Shown here in pieces: positions 12,569 through 23,999 of a stretch of DNA of 64,000 nt. Location: contig NC_079204.1 of assembly GCF_026745355.1 (NCBI RefSeq), forward strand, positions 54,146,532 to 54,210,531, given 5' to 3'. This DNA comes from Beta vulgaris subsp. vulgaris. Taxonomy: Eukaryota > Streptophyta > Magnoliopsida > Caryophyllales > Amaranthaceae. The notes under the pieces are model-generated. The model worked only from the letters and a program-made list of their open reading frames with translations, ran no database searches and was not told where the DNA came from. The translations under genes were made by a program, and so were the position numbers. Every line of letters begins with the position of its first letter. The first letter of the stretch is position 1.

Positions 12569-13012
12569 TTCGTGATACTAAAAAATCACAAAAATAAAAA
12601 TGAACATGAAAGTATATGAAAAGAACACAACACAGACAGTAAAAGAACATTCACATTAAAAACTTATAACACCATACTGATTGTCAGAATATGTACATAT
12701 ATACAAGAATTGACATAACTACCTGTCAAAAAAAAAAAAAAGAATTGACATAACTAAACTACAGACTAGAAATCAAACAGGGAAACTTATATTCGTGATA
12801 CTAAAAAATCACAAAAATGAAAATGAACATGAAAGTATATGAAAAGAACACAACACAGACAGTAAAAGAACATTCACATTAAAAACTTATAACACCATAC
12901 TGATTGTCAGAATATGTACATATATACAAGAATTGACATAACTACCTGTCAAAAAAAAAAAAAAGAATTGACATAACTAAACTACAGACTAGAAATCAAA
13001 CAGGGAAACTTC
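12569..13012. repeat. Recent 221-bp tandem duplication in intron
   Basis: Two nearly identical copies, about 12569-12788 and 12791-13012, share TCGTGATACTAAAAAATCAC, CACCATACTGATTGTCAGAA and CAAACAGGGAAACTT. They lie in the intron between exons 3 and 4 of the ULP-like gene. The near identity implies a recent event. Confidence 0.9.
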
Positions 13013-13872
13013 ATAAAGGTATAAATCAAATAACATCATACTACTAAAAAAAGGACATTTACGAATATACAAACTAATAAAAATAAAATACCTTAATGTC
13101 TCTGTTCCTATCTAAAAGTATGCACATCCCATAGGGGTCAAAATCCCTCATAAGTTTTGCCGCGAATACTGTGTCATTCCTTGGAAAGTTAAGATGCATG
13201 AGGCCTCCGAATCCCATATCCCTTATCGCTCTTAGCTTATCATCTTGTCCCTCCAAACCTTTAATTAGTTGCATAAACTGTTGAACAGTATGCCTAGGAT
13301 TAAGAGTGATTTCAACTTTATTTTTTCCTAATGTGTTAGCATTCTTCGAGCTCATTCCCCCTTTCTGAAGCGGCTCCCTGGTAACCAATTTTTTCTTTTC
13401 CTTTTCTTATTATGACCAGATAAATGTTCTTCTCCTTGATTCTGTGTGTCTTGAACTTGTATGCAGACTTCTCTACTATAATCAATGCATCATAAAAATC
13501 ATAAGTATCTAATCACTTTAAAAATTATAGATTTAAGTAGCTACACATTATTATAATCGTATGTATGTGATGTTTAAATTAAATAGCACAAAATTGCAAT
13601 TAAATAATCGTCCTCACTTTTCAATATCCTTATGACCACATGATTTGTTAATGTCATCCAACAATTGCGGATCCACAACCTGTACTTGCATCGCATTGTT
13701 CCTAACCAATTTCTTTTTCTTCTTTGCAAACTTCTTGATCGGAACATCTAAATCACTGCTTCCCACCAAAAACAATCATAAAAAACAGCAGAGTTCATAT
13801 TTATTTTCCAATGGTAAAAAGTTAACTTACATATACAAAGCTCGAATCGCAAACTCAAAAGAACATGGCTAC

Positions 13873-14580
13873 TAAACAATTCGAACATGCGCATATAGTT
13901 TTGTCTATAAATTTGGTCAAATTATATTATCACACAAGTTAAGATCAATTTCTGCAATTAAAATTTATTAATAGTTCAGACAATTTAATTTTACTAACAA
14001 TTCATGCAATTACACACAAATCAATAACAATTTTCACTACCAATTAAAATTCACTATTCAATTTATACAATTAATAACATACTAACAATTTACCAATAAG
14101 TATGACTTTAAAAGAGAGAGACTAACCAAATTCTAAAAGGAACCATAGCCTTAATTATATTCTAGAAAACGCATCTGTCTTCTTTTCATTCAGCTATTGT
14201 CAAATAGCAAAGCTTATATTCTAAAAGAAAACGCATCTGTGTCATAATACAAAGTTACACCCCAAAATCCCAATTGTCACTATTTCTATCACTACTATCA
14301 AAGCTTCACTTCTCCATTGTCAAATAGCAAAGCTTCATGAATTGTAAGCTTCAAATAAAAACTCAAAATCATCCAATTAACTCCTCTTTCTTGCAAAAGT
14401 CATGCAAAGTTAACCCACTGGTTGTGATTTCGTTGCTTTGTTCTCAATTTTTCATCTATTATTTTCACTGTCTTTTACACAATTATCCTCTACCAACCAC
14501 GAGATAGTACAATAGAATAGAAAGCAAAAAGAATTCAAGATCCTTATAAAGAAGAATAAAAATATTGGATATATATTTAA
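13873..14580. other. Long intron 1 of ULP-like gene, no further gene
   Basis: This AT-rich stretch lies within the first intron of the peptidase gene. It has a short duplicated phrase (GTCAAATAGCAAAGCTT at about 14200 and 14319) and no open frame resembling a protein. Confidence 0.5.
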
Positions 14581-15241
14581 TTACCTTTTGTTTCCAACCT
14601 TTAGCCTACCATCCATGGCGTCAATGGTGAAGAATCACTGTGAATTGGCGTGAATTGGGCATGCAAAACCTTGAAGGAGAAAAATATGAGTTTTGAAAAC
14701 TGAACAGGTATTTTATCAAAATCGGATATCAAGGGATTTCTAGATTTTTTTTAAAAAAAAATCAGTTTATATTAATTTTTGCCAATTTTTTTTCTCAAAA
14801 CATGCGTATTTTTTTTTAAAAGCAGTTACTTTCACAAAAAACTAATAGATAATATTATAGTATTTAATATAATTTTTTTAAAAAAATTTATAGCTATAAA
14901 TTTGAAATTCATCCGCAAATTCCGCGATATTCTCACTGATTTCTGTAATTTTTTTTTTAATTTATTTAAATTCTGTTTTGTCATTTTTTTTAAATTTAAA
15001 AAAAAATTCTGTTTTGTCAATTTTTAATTTTACTTAAATTCCCTGCGTTTAGTTTGTTGCTAGGTGCGTTTCAATCCAAGATCACCGTGTGGATGGTGGT
15101 CTCGAGTCTACATACAAATTTGCGGCCGTCGGCCACCCCTTATAGTATCCGCAATTCCCCAACTAATCAAATCCCCAAATTATCAGTCACAGAACAATTC
15201 TTAGGTCGGGAAGAAAATTTCGACGAAGTTAAACAACAAAA

Positions 15242-18200
15242 ATGTCAGAGAAGTTTTCGCCGGCGTTAAGAATTGGCGACTTGAATGATTTCATAGCTCC
15301 ATCTCAAGGTTGTATTGTCGGTCAACTTAAACCGAATTCCGTCAAACCTGTTAATAATTCCGAGGTTAGTGCAATTTTATGGTTTTTTTATGAATTCGGA
15401 AACCCTAGGTATTTTGTATATTGTAATTCACTTCTATTGTTTGTGATTTTGGAAATTATTCTTGTTAGAGGTGTGAATTCATTGCTGTGAATACTTTATA
15501 CTGATGTGGAAGATTTTTTCTTCTTTTTACTGAAGTTGCAACCTTGTGGATTGTTTGATCGTTGAGATTTTAGTTTATCGGACTATAATGTTGATTTATG
15601 ATTGTACAAGATGGAAATTTAGCTGAATTGAGTTCCTTCTTTTGAGGAATCTAATTGGAAGTAGTGATATTGAATTTTGAAAGCTTGGTGCTGTATGATT
15701 CTGTGGCGGCGTGATTTAAGCTGAATGTTGTGATTTTTGTATTATTTTTGGCGGCGAGGTTTCGTTTATATTATTTGCTGCAACACTTTGTTGCTGAATA
15801 GTTGAATCATTGGAAGCTTGGGAGTTAAAAATGAAAATTACGTTGAATGTAATTTGTTTTGTTATATTATTACTATGGTTAGTTCATTGGCATGAAGTCA
15901 TGAACCTCTACTTATAGACACTTTATTACAAAATTTAAACGTTGTTCTTCTTGAGGGAGATCGTCTAATAAATTGCTACTTTGTTCTTTTGAGGTTAGAA
16001 AAGAGCGAAGGCTGGGCCTCCTGTCACTACGGAACCTGTTAAAATTTCACTCAAGGACTGTCTGGCTTGCAGGTAACTCTTCCTTTTGAAGAAATGAACA
16101 TTGTTGTGGGATTATAAGGAACTTGGAAATGTGACAGTTTGATGTTTTAATTAGCATCATAAAGAACATATCTTTTGTGTTTGTCTATTGGTCATTGAAT
16201 TATATGGATAACTCTGTTCCTATTCATCATCTTGTCTACTTGTTGCTTTAATTCATTTAAATAGATGATTTATATAGTTATATTTGTGGACATATTCAGT
16301 GGATGTATAACGTCGGCGGAGACAGTGATGCTCGAGAAGCAAAGTTTAGATGAGTTCCTTTCAGCTATCAATAAAGGGAAGACAGTCATAGTTTCCATTT
16401 CACCACAGTCTAGGGCTTCATTGGCAGCTCAATATGACCTCTCTCCACTTGAGGTGTGACATCTTTTTTTGTTGTTTTGTCGGAATTTATCTTTCTTTTC
16501 AAGAGATTTGTCTAATTCAATCTTCTAGGAAGTGTTTTCCGGTGATTTGATGTCAGCTTGCTGCATTATACAGATTTTGGTATATGTATTAAATCTAGTT
16601 ATAGAACTTTCAAGGGGCCAAGGTAGCAATACTATAAGGAATCAGACAGTTTCTATCTATTAATCAGACAGCTCTAATCGAAACTATCTAAGCTATCCTT
16701 GAAGCTTTTACCAAAGACACTATCTTTGAGGACTATTTTTACATTGTGGGAGTCCATGTTTCCATAGTCTGTATCTGTTTATTTCATCTTAAATGAGGAT
16801 GCTTCCTCTTTATCGAGGAGAAGGGGAATGTTTGATAACTCAATAATAGGTTTATAGAAGGGGTTTTATATATAGTTGAAATTAAAATTGTTGCCTTCAC
16901 TAAGCAAAAGTAAAAAGGCTTAAAAAACATCTTATGTCTTTATGCTAAAGTGATGCGAAACAAGTCTATTACATATTCATAGATCTATTCAGTAGATACA
17001 TGTAGATACAATTGCTTTCTTTTGATCAAGTACCTGAACGAATGCATAATGTAGTAGACTCTGAGGTAATGAAGTCTATGAGATATATCATATGATTTGT
17101 ATCTGAATGGCAAAACTGTTAGAAGGGAGTATACATGGGGTGTAAAAAAAAGGGACATCTGAAAAGCAAACATGTAAAACTTTGACCATTCTTAAACTTT
17201 GTTACTAAATATATCATTTTAAAGTATTATATAGATAAAAATGTCATACTCGTACTTAATGAATGCTTGACAGCGAACCTTGAAACTTGAGCCCAAGCAT
17301 ACCACTAAAATGCGAGTCCTATTTTGTGTGTCCTTAAACGAAAATTCAGTGAAACTGGGATGTGATGGTGCATGATATGTCAGTCTGGAAGCAAGAAGCA
17401 CCTGTGGCAAACAAGAGAAGAATTTTGCTTTGGAATTTGGATGGTTCAAGTGCTTCAATTGCCACTATTAGACTAAGTTACCGGTAACCAAAAGGTTGAG
17501 ATAAGTGTTATCAGTAGTGGGTAGATTTAAAGTGAAATAGAACGGAAAATAGTATCTACAGTTTGAGACTGAGTTGGTGGATTGGTGTTGAGTTGATACA
17601 GAATAGACGTACTTCATTTAGTTATGATGGCATGGTTAATGCTTTTTTGTAATCTGGTTCTTCATTTAGGTGAGTGATAAAGACTGGACAATCATGCTTT
17701 TTGAACATTTGTATTGAATTTGTTGTACATTTATATATAAGCTGTTGTTTCGGTTAGATTGGTGTAAGTGCATCTACCTTTAAGGATGCTTTGTTTCTCT
17801 GCATTATGAATCGCTGATACATGGTCAGATAATTTTTTATGGACTGGACTAGTACGCTGTTTGTACAATTTGAAGTTCTTGTACCCTTACATTGAAGTTT
17901 TTCTGGTTGTGTTGGTGATTTAATTGCTTCTACTTTGAAAGATGGTTTGTTTGTTTGCACCATGAGCTCACTAAATTGTGGACAGGCCCAGATTCTTGTA
18001 GCGAACTTCGAACAGAAAATGATTCATATATGGAAGAAGACTAGTATTCTGAAGTTGCTTTCTTGAAGTTCGGAATTCTGTAGTCGCTCCCATAGTAACT
18101 TCTAGGCAACTAGAGGATAGATTGCTCTCAATTGTGGGCCTGTAGTCGATAAATCTGTTTTTCTTATCTAAAAGAAAGTATACCGTATATATGTGCATTC

Positions 18201-21200
18201 TTCACGATAGACTGAAATCAGATTTCTTCATTCCTTCAGGCTTTCAAGAAGCTCACAACATTTTTCAAGAGTCTCGGAGTGAAGGCTGTTTTTGACACCA
18301 GCTGCAGTAGAGACTTAGCTCTTATGGAAGCATGTAATGAATTTATTGTACGCTATAAACAGAGGCAGTCGGGTGATGATGACAGGTCTAAGACATCACT
18401 GCCAATGATCTCATCTGCCTGTCCAGGTATACATTATGCTTTTCCCCAACCCTCCTCCACCCCCACCCCCCACCCCCAACCCCCCAAAAGAAGAAAAAAG
18501 AGAAGGAAAACTACAAGTGAAAGGGGAAATCAACTCTATAAGGCTTCCTTTATATGTATTAACCTTTTGCTATGAACTCAGGGTGGATCTGTTATGCGGA
18601 AAAAACTCTTGGTTCCTACATCTTACCTTATATCTCTTCTGTAAAGAGCCCTCAGCAAACAATTGGGGCTGTCTTCAAGCGCTACCTCTGCCAGAAAATG
18701 TCTTTGAGGTAAGTCGGATTTAGGCCCATATCTCCATCTGATGCTTCAGAAACCAATTTTTTTGGTTCTTTGAAATAGTTGAATGCAAGATAAATATAGA
18801 GACTCTTGATTTCATTGTCATTTGTTTCTCAGTGGTTTTATGGGTTATAAACAGGCCGGATGAAGTTTATCATGTCACTGTGATGCCCTGTTATGACAAG
18901 AAGCTTGAGGCTGCCAGAGAGGACTTTGCATTTGAAATGGAATATCCAGATGCAAATAATGTATATGGTGATCTAATGGCTGCAGAGGTGGACTCTGTGT
19001 TGACCTCTGGAGAGGTTTTAGAACTCATACAGGTAAAATAATCTTTTTAGTTACCTCATTTCCTTTTTTCCTGCTAGGTTAATGCATCAATAATTACCTG
19101 ATCTGTTTTTCTCTTTTTGTTGGCAGTTAAAATCAGTGGATCTTAGTTCCTTGGATGAATCTCCTTTAGATAGGATGTAAGAATCAACTAACTATGTCTG
19201 ATATTGCGGTTTGGTATTTCTCGGTTGGTCTTTGTAACTTCCAATCTTTATCATTACCTTCAGGCTGGCAAATGTTACTGATGATGGATATCTTTATGGG
19301 GTCAATGGAAGTTCTGGGGGCTATGCTGATACTATATTTAAGCATGCGGCAAAAGCCCTTTTCGGGAGGGACACCAATGGACCTCTGGAATTCAGAATGA
19401 TAAGGAATTCAGATTTTCGCGAAGTTCTACTTGAAGTAAGATCCCTCTTTCTGATCGTAAAGGTCTATATGCGTATCATCATGCATAGGAACGCTGTTGG
19501 ATGTATGAGGATGTTTTTGCAGCCTCTTCAATTGCCTGCAATTGTCTCTCTTTTTCTGCAATATTTCATGTGCTTCTGGTCGGACGAACATTGATTAATT
19601 TTGAATTCATGGAAAGTCTATATATAAAAGGCCTTCTATTTGGTTTTTGAAGATGGAAAAACAAAAATTCATGAGGAGATCTATTTAGTGGAAATTATTT
19701 CCTTAATGAGATAAATGGTCACGTTTCCCTCCCAATTTATAACTCCTCCAGCCATGGGACATTGTCAAATCAATCATGGTTTATCTGTCGCTTGTCAATT
19801 TTCTTGTGTCATTCCCTCTTTGTGTTCTTATAGTTTACTTTTATCTCCTCCAATGGAGACGTCATCATGTTTGTTATTCATGATTTTTTTTCACAGATGG
19901 CAAAACTCTTGTCCCTTTATATATTTAGTTGGCTTTTCTGATTTAGACCTAAACTGGACTTGAATTTGGAAAGCTGCAGAACTGTTTAGGATGAGGACCA
20001 TACCTGAATATGTTTGGTTCTGTTATCTAGTTCAGTCCAAACCTTATTCAGTTCTAACTAATGGAATCTCCCCAGTCTCTTGTTTGCCGCAATAAGTATA
20101 TCCCTGTTGTTTCTTGATCAACACATCGATTTGCTTTATGTACTCTGATTCATGTGTCTGCTGTTGAGTGCGGATGCTTGATTTCTGGTTTCCCATCTCG
20201 GGCTTTGCCTTCAAAATAACCTTGAGACTATCTTTTGTGGTGCAGGTTGAGGGAAAAACTGTCTTGAGGTTTGCCTTATGCTATGGGTTTCGAAATCTGC
20301 AGAATGTTGTACGGAAAATCAAAATTGGAAAATGTGATTATGACTTTCTTGAAATCATGGCATGTCCTTCAGGTAGAAATGTATTCCCACTCATCGTAAA
20401 AAAAAATGGAAATAGATAAAGGGACTAATAGAACTAAAACAAGAATCTGTTGGATTGCAGGTTGCTTGAATGGCGGTGGTCAAATCAAGCCCAGGGCAGG
20501 ACAATCTGCAAAGGATTTGATCCAGCATTTGGAAAGTGTTTACATGAAGGATGTAAGAAATTGGATGCATCTTGACTGTTCTTGTATGCCTCATATGTGT
20601 CGTTTATCATTAAAAGTATTTGCAATGTGGCAATAAGCAAGTTACACTGCATATGAATGTGCACTGAATTTGCACAGTGCACCTTAAACTACTATGCCAA
20701 ACACTCCCTACGGTTTTTATTAGTTTACCCACTTTCTTGGACACAGAGTTTTAGAAGAAATAGTGTGGGAGGCATAGTAGAGAAGAGAAAGTATTAATTT
20801 ATACTAAAGTTGATAAATGTAGGTCATGGAAAGACATTCAGAAAAACTTTAGTCCAAAGATATTAATAAATAATTGGTGGGACCATTCCAAAAACACACA
20901 CAAAAAAAGTGGGTAAACTAATAAGGGACAACCCAAAAAGGAAAGTGGAAAAACTAATAAAAACCAGAGTAGCCAATAAGTCACAATACTGATAGAGTGT
21001 TGTCATTGTTAATTGCCAACACGTAAAAGCCTGCAGTCCCTCGCATATAATTGTGATATGCTTCCAGCCTGCCGTAATTAGACTCTTACAGCCCGATTGG
21101 TAGTCCGTAATAAATGACAGTAATGGTAATGAATTTAGCTGTAATTCTCTGAAGTGAGTCTCATGCCAATGTCCATAATTATGCTTGTTCATTACACATA

Positions 21201-21908
21201 CCTCTTTTCCTTTACATATTTCCACTTACCATCCATCTTAGAGGGGGTATCGAGACAGAATGAAAGATTAGTAAGAAAAACATATGTTTGGTGATTGAAT
21301 TTCGTTACCGTGGACATTGGTGTGGCAGTTTATTAACAAAATTACATATAAATGCATTATGATTCCACATTGTTATTCCTACGTATGGCGGTTCTACTGC
21401 CTTTAATCTGCTTTTTTGGGCGCTGGCCTCCTGGTTGATGCAAGGATCTTCTGGGGAAACAGGGCTTGTGTCTCTATGTGCAGACCCAATATATGAATTC
21501 TCCTTTGCTTTGTTGCTTCAGTTCGTGTAGTAGTTTAGAATCTTATGTGAACAACAATCTCTCAACTATTTATCTTTGACCCATGCTACTAGATTTGGTC
21601 AAACCAAATGTACTTTGTTACTGTGTTTTGATTTTGGTCCCTTTTTTTAAATTATATTTTAACTCTATTTTCTTTGTTGGTCACAGTTGCTGAAATGAAA
21701 GCTGGTTGACAAATTTGGTTTGCCTCTCTGATTGGCTGTCGTTATTGTGTGACAGGTCCTGGTTGCTGATCCTTTTCAAAATCCCATAGCGAGAGGGTTA
21801 TATGATGAGTGGCTTGAGCAACCTGGTTCAGACAAAGCCAAGCAGTACTTGCACACAGAATACCATCCTCTGGTGAAAAGCATAACGTCGCAGTTGCACA
21901 ATTGGTGA
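15242..21908 (+). CDS. NAR1: NAR1 cytosolic Fe-S assembly protein (Fe-only hydrogenase-like)
   Basis: Eleven exons: 15242-15364, 15999-16072, 16300-16453, 18240-18426, 18582-18708, 18855-19032, 19127-19176, 19264-19435, 20246-20372, 20461-20552 and 21756-21908. They sum to 1437 nt, 478 residues plus stop, in phase at every junction. The product matches NAR1/IOP1 (GOLLUM in Arabidopsis), a scaffold of the CIA pathway that passes 4Fe-4S clusters to cytosolic and nuclear proteins. It is related to Fe-only hydrogenases but not an active one. All expected ligands are present: C24, C62, C65, C68 for the N-terminal cluster, and C178, C234, C395, C399 for the second. The protein ends in Trp (LHNW), like many CIA adaptors and clients. 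Introns 3 (1.8 kb) and 10 (1.2 kb) are long, and intron 10 has a MITE. No defect was seen, so it is probably functional. Confidence 0.95.
20704..20969. mobile_element. Stowaway-like MITE in NAR1 intron 10
   Basis: Inverted ends of about 29-33 bases are present: left CTCCCTACGGTTTTTATTAG with CCCACTTTC, right GAAAGTGGAAAAACTAATAA ending ACCAGAG. TA follows on the right, but the left flank is CA, so the duplication is decayed. It lies well inside the intron. Confidence 0.7.
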
Positions 21909-22502
21909 ACGTTTTGCTCTATATTCTCTTCTTACCCAATTGCAGAACTTGAGAGGTCCATCGTTGTGCATATAGTTTGTTCTTCTAGACCCCATGAGTG
22001 AAGTTATATCTACACTGGAACGATCATCATACTGACGTAGGCTTTATGGAGGACCATTTTTGCGAGAGATTCTCCAGGTGTACATATCATTAGATATAGT
22101 CTGTTTCTTTTGTTAGTGACAGGAGGCAACTCTATAGAAAGATAAGTCCATTCAATCTTTAACATCGTTGGGTTCTTTTTCCCATTAACATAAATGATTA
22201 TACACAACCATGGATAATAAGGAGGTTTTTGTTCTCAGTTCTGTACCATTAACTCATATTGTAAAATGTATTCTGAATGTTTGTTTTTCTCAAGTCTGGT
22301 TTTGGAATGAAATACTATTTCCATTTTGCAATCGTTATTTTTTGTTCTGTTTTGTTCTCAGGTTGTTTCATTGGTTCAAAGAAAGTTCAAAAGCCGATAC
22401 AAGAAATACAAACATTATACAATTGCTAGGAAAAACCGCGTGAGGATTGTCTTCCATTACTGGACCATCAAGTTATAGATTGAAATTCTCGATCCTTGTA
22501 GA
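21909..22502. other. Shared 3' region of NAR1 and PPR genes
   Basis: The two stop codons face each other across about 594 bp. No protein-like frame or repeat stands out; it should contain both 3' UTRs and poly(A) sites, which cannot be placed by eye. Confidence 0.5.
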
Positions 22503-23990
22503 TTATACTAAACTATGTCCGGTCGACTTCAGAACACATCTTTCATCCATCAATGTCCTTACATTCTCAGCTTCACTGAACTTCCCCTGACCTGTCAATA
22601 TGTTTGACATCAAAACGTAGTCTCCTCCATATTCTATCTCCATTGCCCGTATTTTCCTTGATACACGCTCAGCCATCTCAACGTTATCATGAAGGTTGCA
22701 AGCACCCAAAAGCGTACGCCAAATTATGACATTATCTATGTTATTAGGGATCTCCAAAGCAATTTTCTCTGCTTCTTTTAGCTTGCCTACTCGGCCGAGC
22801 ATATCAATGACAGATCCAAAATGTTTCACATCCGGTACAAAATGGCCGTGGTCGACCATTTTCCTGAAAAACTGAATCCCATCATCCACCAGTCCACTGT
22901 GACTGTAAGCATTAAGAACACTTAAGAAAGTAACTCGGTTAGGTTTGATCCCCGAACTCTCCATTCTTTGAACGAACTCTCCAGCTTCTTTTGCCATGCC
23001 ATGCATTGCGAACCCAGATATGATCGAAGTCCAAGACACTACATTTCTTCGACAAGCAACCATCTCCTCGAAGATCTTCAATGCACTTCCAATGCACCCA
23101 CATTTGGCATAAGTATCAATCAGACAGTTTGTGACCTGACTACCATTTGCAGTAAAACCGCTTTTTTCGCCGAAGGCATGGACTGATTGGCAATTTTTTA
23201 GATCCCCAAGTTCAGTAATAGCAGTAGAAACAGCTAAGAGTGTTACTTCACTAGGCATAAATCCTCCAACCATCACCATTTCCCGAAATAAAGAAAAAGC
23301 TCCAAGATAATTCTTCATTCGCGTAAACCCATCAATCATACCAGTCCAAGAAACAATATTCTTCCTGGGCATTTTCCTAAACAAAGCAAGAGCAGCCTCA
23401 AGGTTACCCCATTTAACTAACCCAGTTATCATAACGTTCCAAGTGACCAAATTTCTCTCAGGCATTTCATCGAACACCTTGTCTGCATCACTCAACAAAC
23501 CAAAATCTACGTACATATTCAGCAATGCGGTTTGTACATAAACATGAGACTGAAATCCCAGTTGCATCACAAGGGCATGGAGTTGAAAACATGTAAATCG
23601 TTGGTTTAAAATTGCACACGCTTTGATGAGAAAACAGTACGTAAAACTATCAAAATATGAACACAATGTGGTTGATTTCTGGGCTTGTTTGTAGAAAGAA
23701 AGAGCTTCCTGGGGAAATTCACCAATTGCATAGCGTCGTAAAATGGTGTTGAACAAAATTATGATTTGGGTATTTGAGAATTGATTCAATGAACCATTGA
23801 TTGTTAATTGAGAGTGGATTTGCTGCGTTACGAGGCGCGAAGAAGGGAAATTTTTCAGAAGAGAGAGAAAATGGTTATGATTGTGATGTTCTTGAATAGA
23901 ATGATAATATGATGAGAGAGAAGCAAAAGAATGTTGTAGTAAAGAAATCTGGGTGTGGTAGATGAAGCAAGGTCTTTGCAACCACCGCAT
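22503..23990 (-). CDS. Pentatricopeptide repeat protein, PLS class with E domain
   Basis: A single uninterrupted exon of 495 codons runs from ATG at 23990. The N-terminus (MRWLQRPCF..., few acids, Ser/His rich) looks like an organellar targeting peptide. PPR motifs run from about residue 75 to 415, with clear P/L/S-type units at about 150-180 (VYVQTALLNMY), 181-240 (LVTWNVMITGL, NIVSWTGMIDGF) and 284-380 (NCLIDTYAKCG, VVSWTSIISGFAMHG, VTFLSVLNAYSHSG). Residues 420-495 (IIWRTLLGACNLHDNVEMAE) form an E domain and end without a DYW domain. Such proteins bind organellar RNA and commonly direct C-to-U editing with a separate DYW partner. Resemblance is closest to the Arabidopsis At1g09220 type (from memory, unverified). 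The target site cannot be told. It appears intact. Confidence 0.93.
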   Translation of the reverse strand: MRWLQRPCFIYHTQISLLQHSFASLSSYYHSIQEHHNHNHFLSLLKNFPSSRLVTQQIHSQLTINGSLNQFSNTQIIILFNTILRRYAIGEFPQEALSFYKQAQKSTTLCSYFDSFTYCFLIKACAILNQRFTCFQLHALVMQLGFQSHVYVQTALLNMYVDFGLLSDADKVFDEMPERNLVTWNVMITGLVKWGNLEAALALFRKMPRKNIVSWTGMIDGFTRMKNYLGAFSLFREMVMVGGFMPSEVTLLAVSTAITELGDLKNCQSVHAFGEKSGFTANGSQVTNCLIDTYAKCGCIGSALKIFEEMVACRRNVVSWTSIISGFAMHGMAKEAGEFVQRMESSGIKPNRVTFLSVLNAYSHSGLVDDGIQFFRKMVDHGHFVPDVKHFGSVIDMLGRVGKLKEAEKIALEIPNNIDNVIIWRTLLGACNLHDNVEMAERVSRKIRAMEIEYGGDYVLMSNILTGQGKFSEAENVRTLMDERCVLKSTGHSLV

Positions 23991-23999
23991 GTAATTTTA

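Larger units (their letters stand above)
3276..14616. mobile_element. Mutator-like element with transposase and ULP peptidase
   Basis: Two transposon-type genes lie tail to tail: a FAR1/MULE transposase on the plus strand and a ULP1-like peptidase on the minus strand. The same AAAAGAACAT-rich repeats occur in the space between them (7740-8740) and inside an intron of the peptidase gene (12480-12560). A second repeat is shared by 8990-9165 and 10110-10270. This sharing argues for one element and not two chance neighbours. Plant MULEs encoding a ULP1-type peptidase are known (Kaonashi/KI-MULE). Given coordinates are the outermost coding ends; true termini lie outside. Only a weak similarity between about 2850-2940 and the reverse complement of 14900-14970 was seen as a possible inverted-repeat pair, and no 9-bp target duplication was resolved. 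Frameshifts and a stop in the genes say this copy is dead. Confidence 0.7.
9222..14616 (-). pseudogene. ULP1-like (C48) cysteine peptidase gene of MULE, broken
   Basis: Twelve exons on the minus strand: 14616-14585, 13758-13618, 13472-13092, 12377-11970, 11878-11540, 11333-10858, 10743-10588, 10496-10325, 10089-9952, 9849-9706, 9619-9425 and 9347-9222. All introns are GT..AG and phases match. The N-terminal half has the GFGGLMHL region typical of plant transposon ULP proteins. The C-terminal half is the peptidase: His in AWSHFY (9820-9822), Asp in ILDN (9769-9771) and Cys in VDCGVY (9500-9502). The usual oxyanion Gln six residues before Cys is Asn here. ULP1 enzymes cleave SUMO; the role in transposons is unknown. 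A frameshift in the A-run near 13394 and an in-frame TGA at 11115-11117 break the frame. Intron 1 can use either of two AG acceptors three bases apart. Confidence 0.8.

Noticed and set aside
22968..23186. Plus-strand frame inside the PPR gene
   Set aside because: Antisense shadow of the 495-codon PPR frame.
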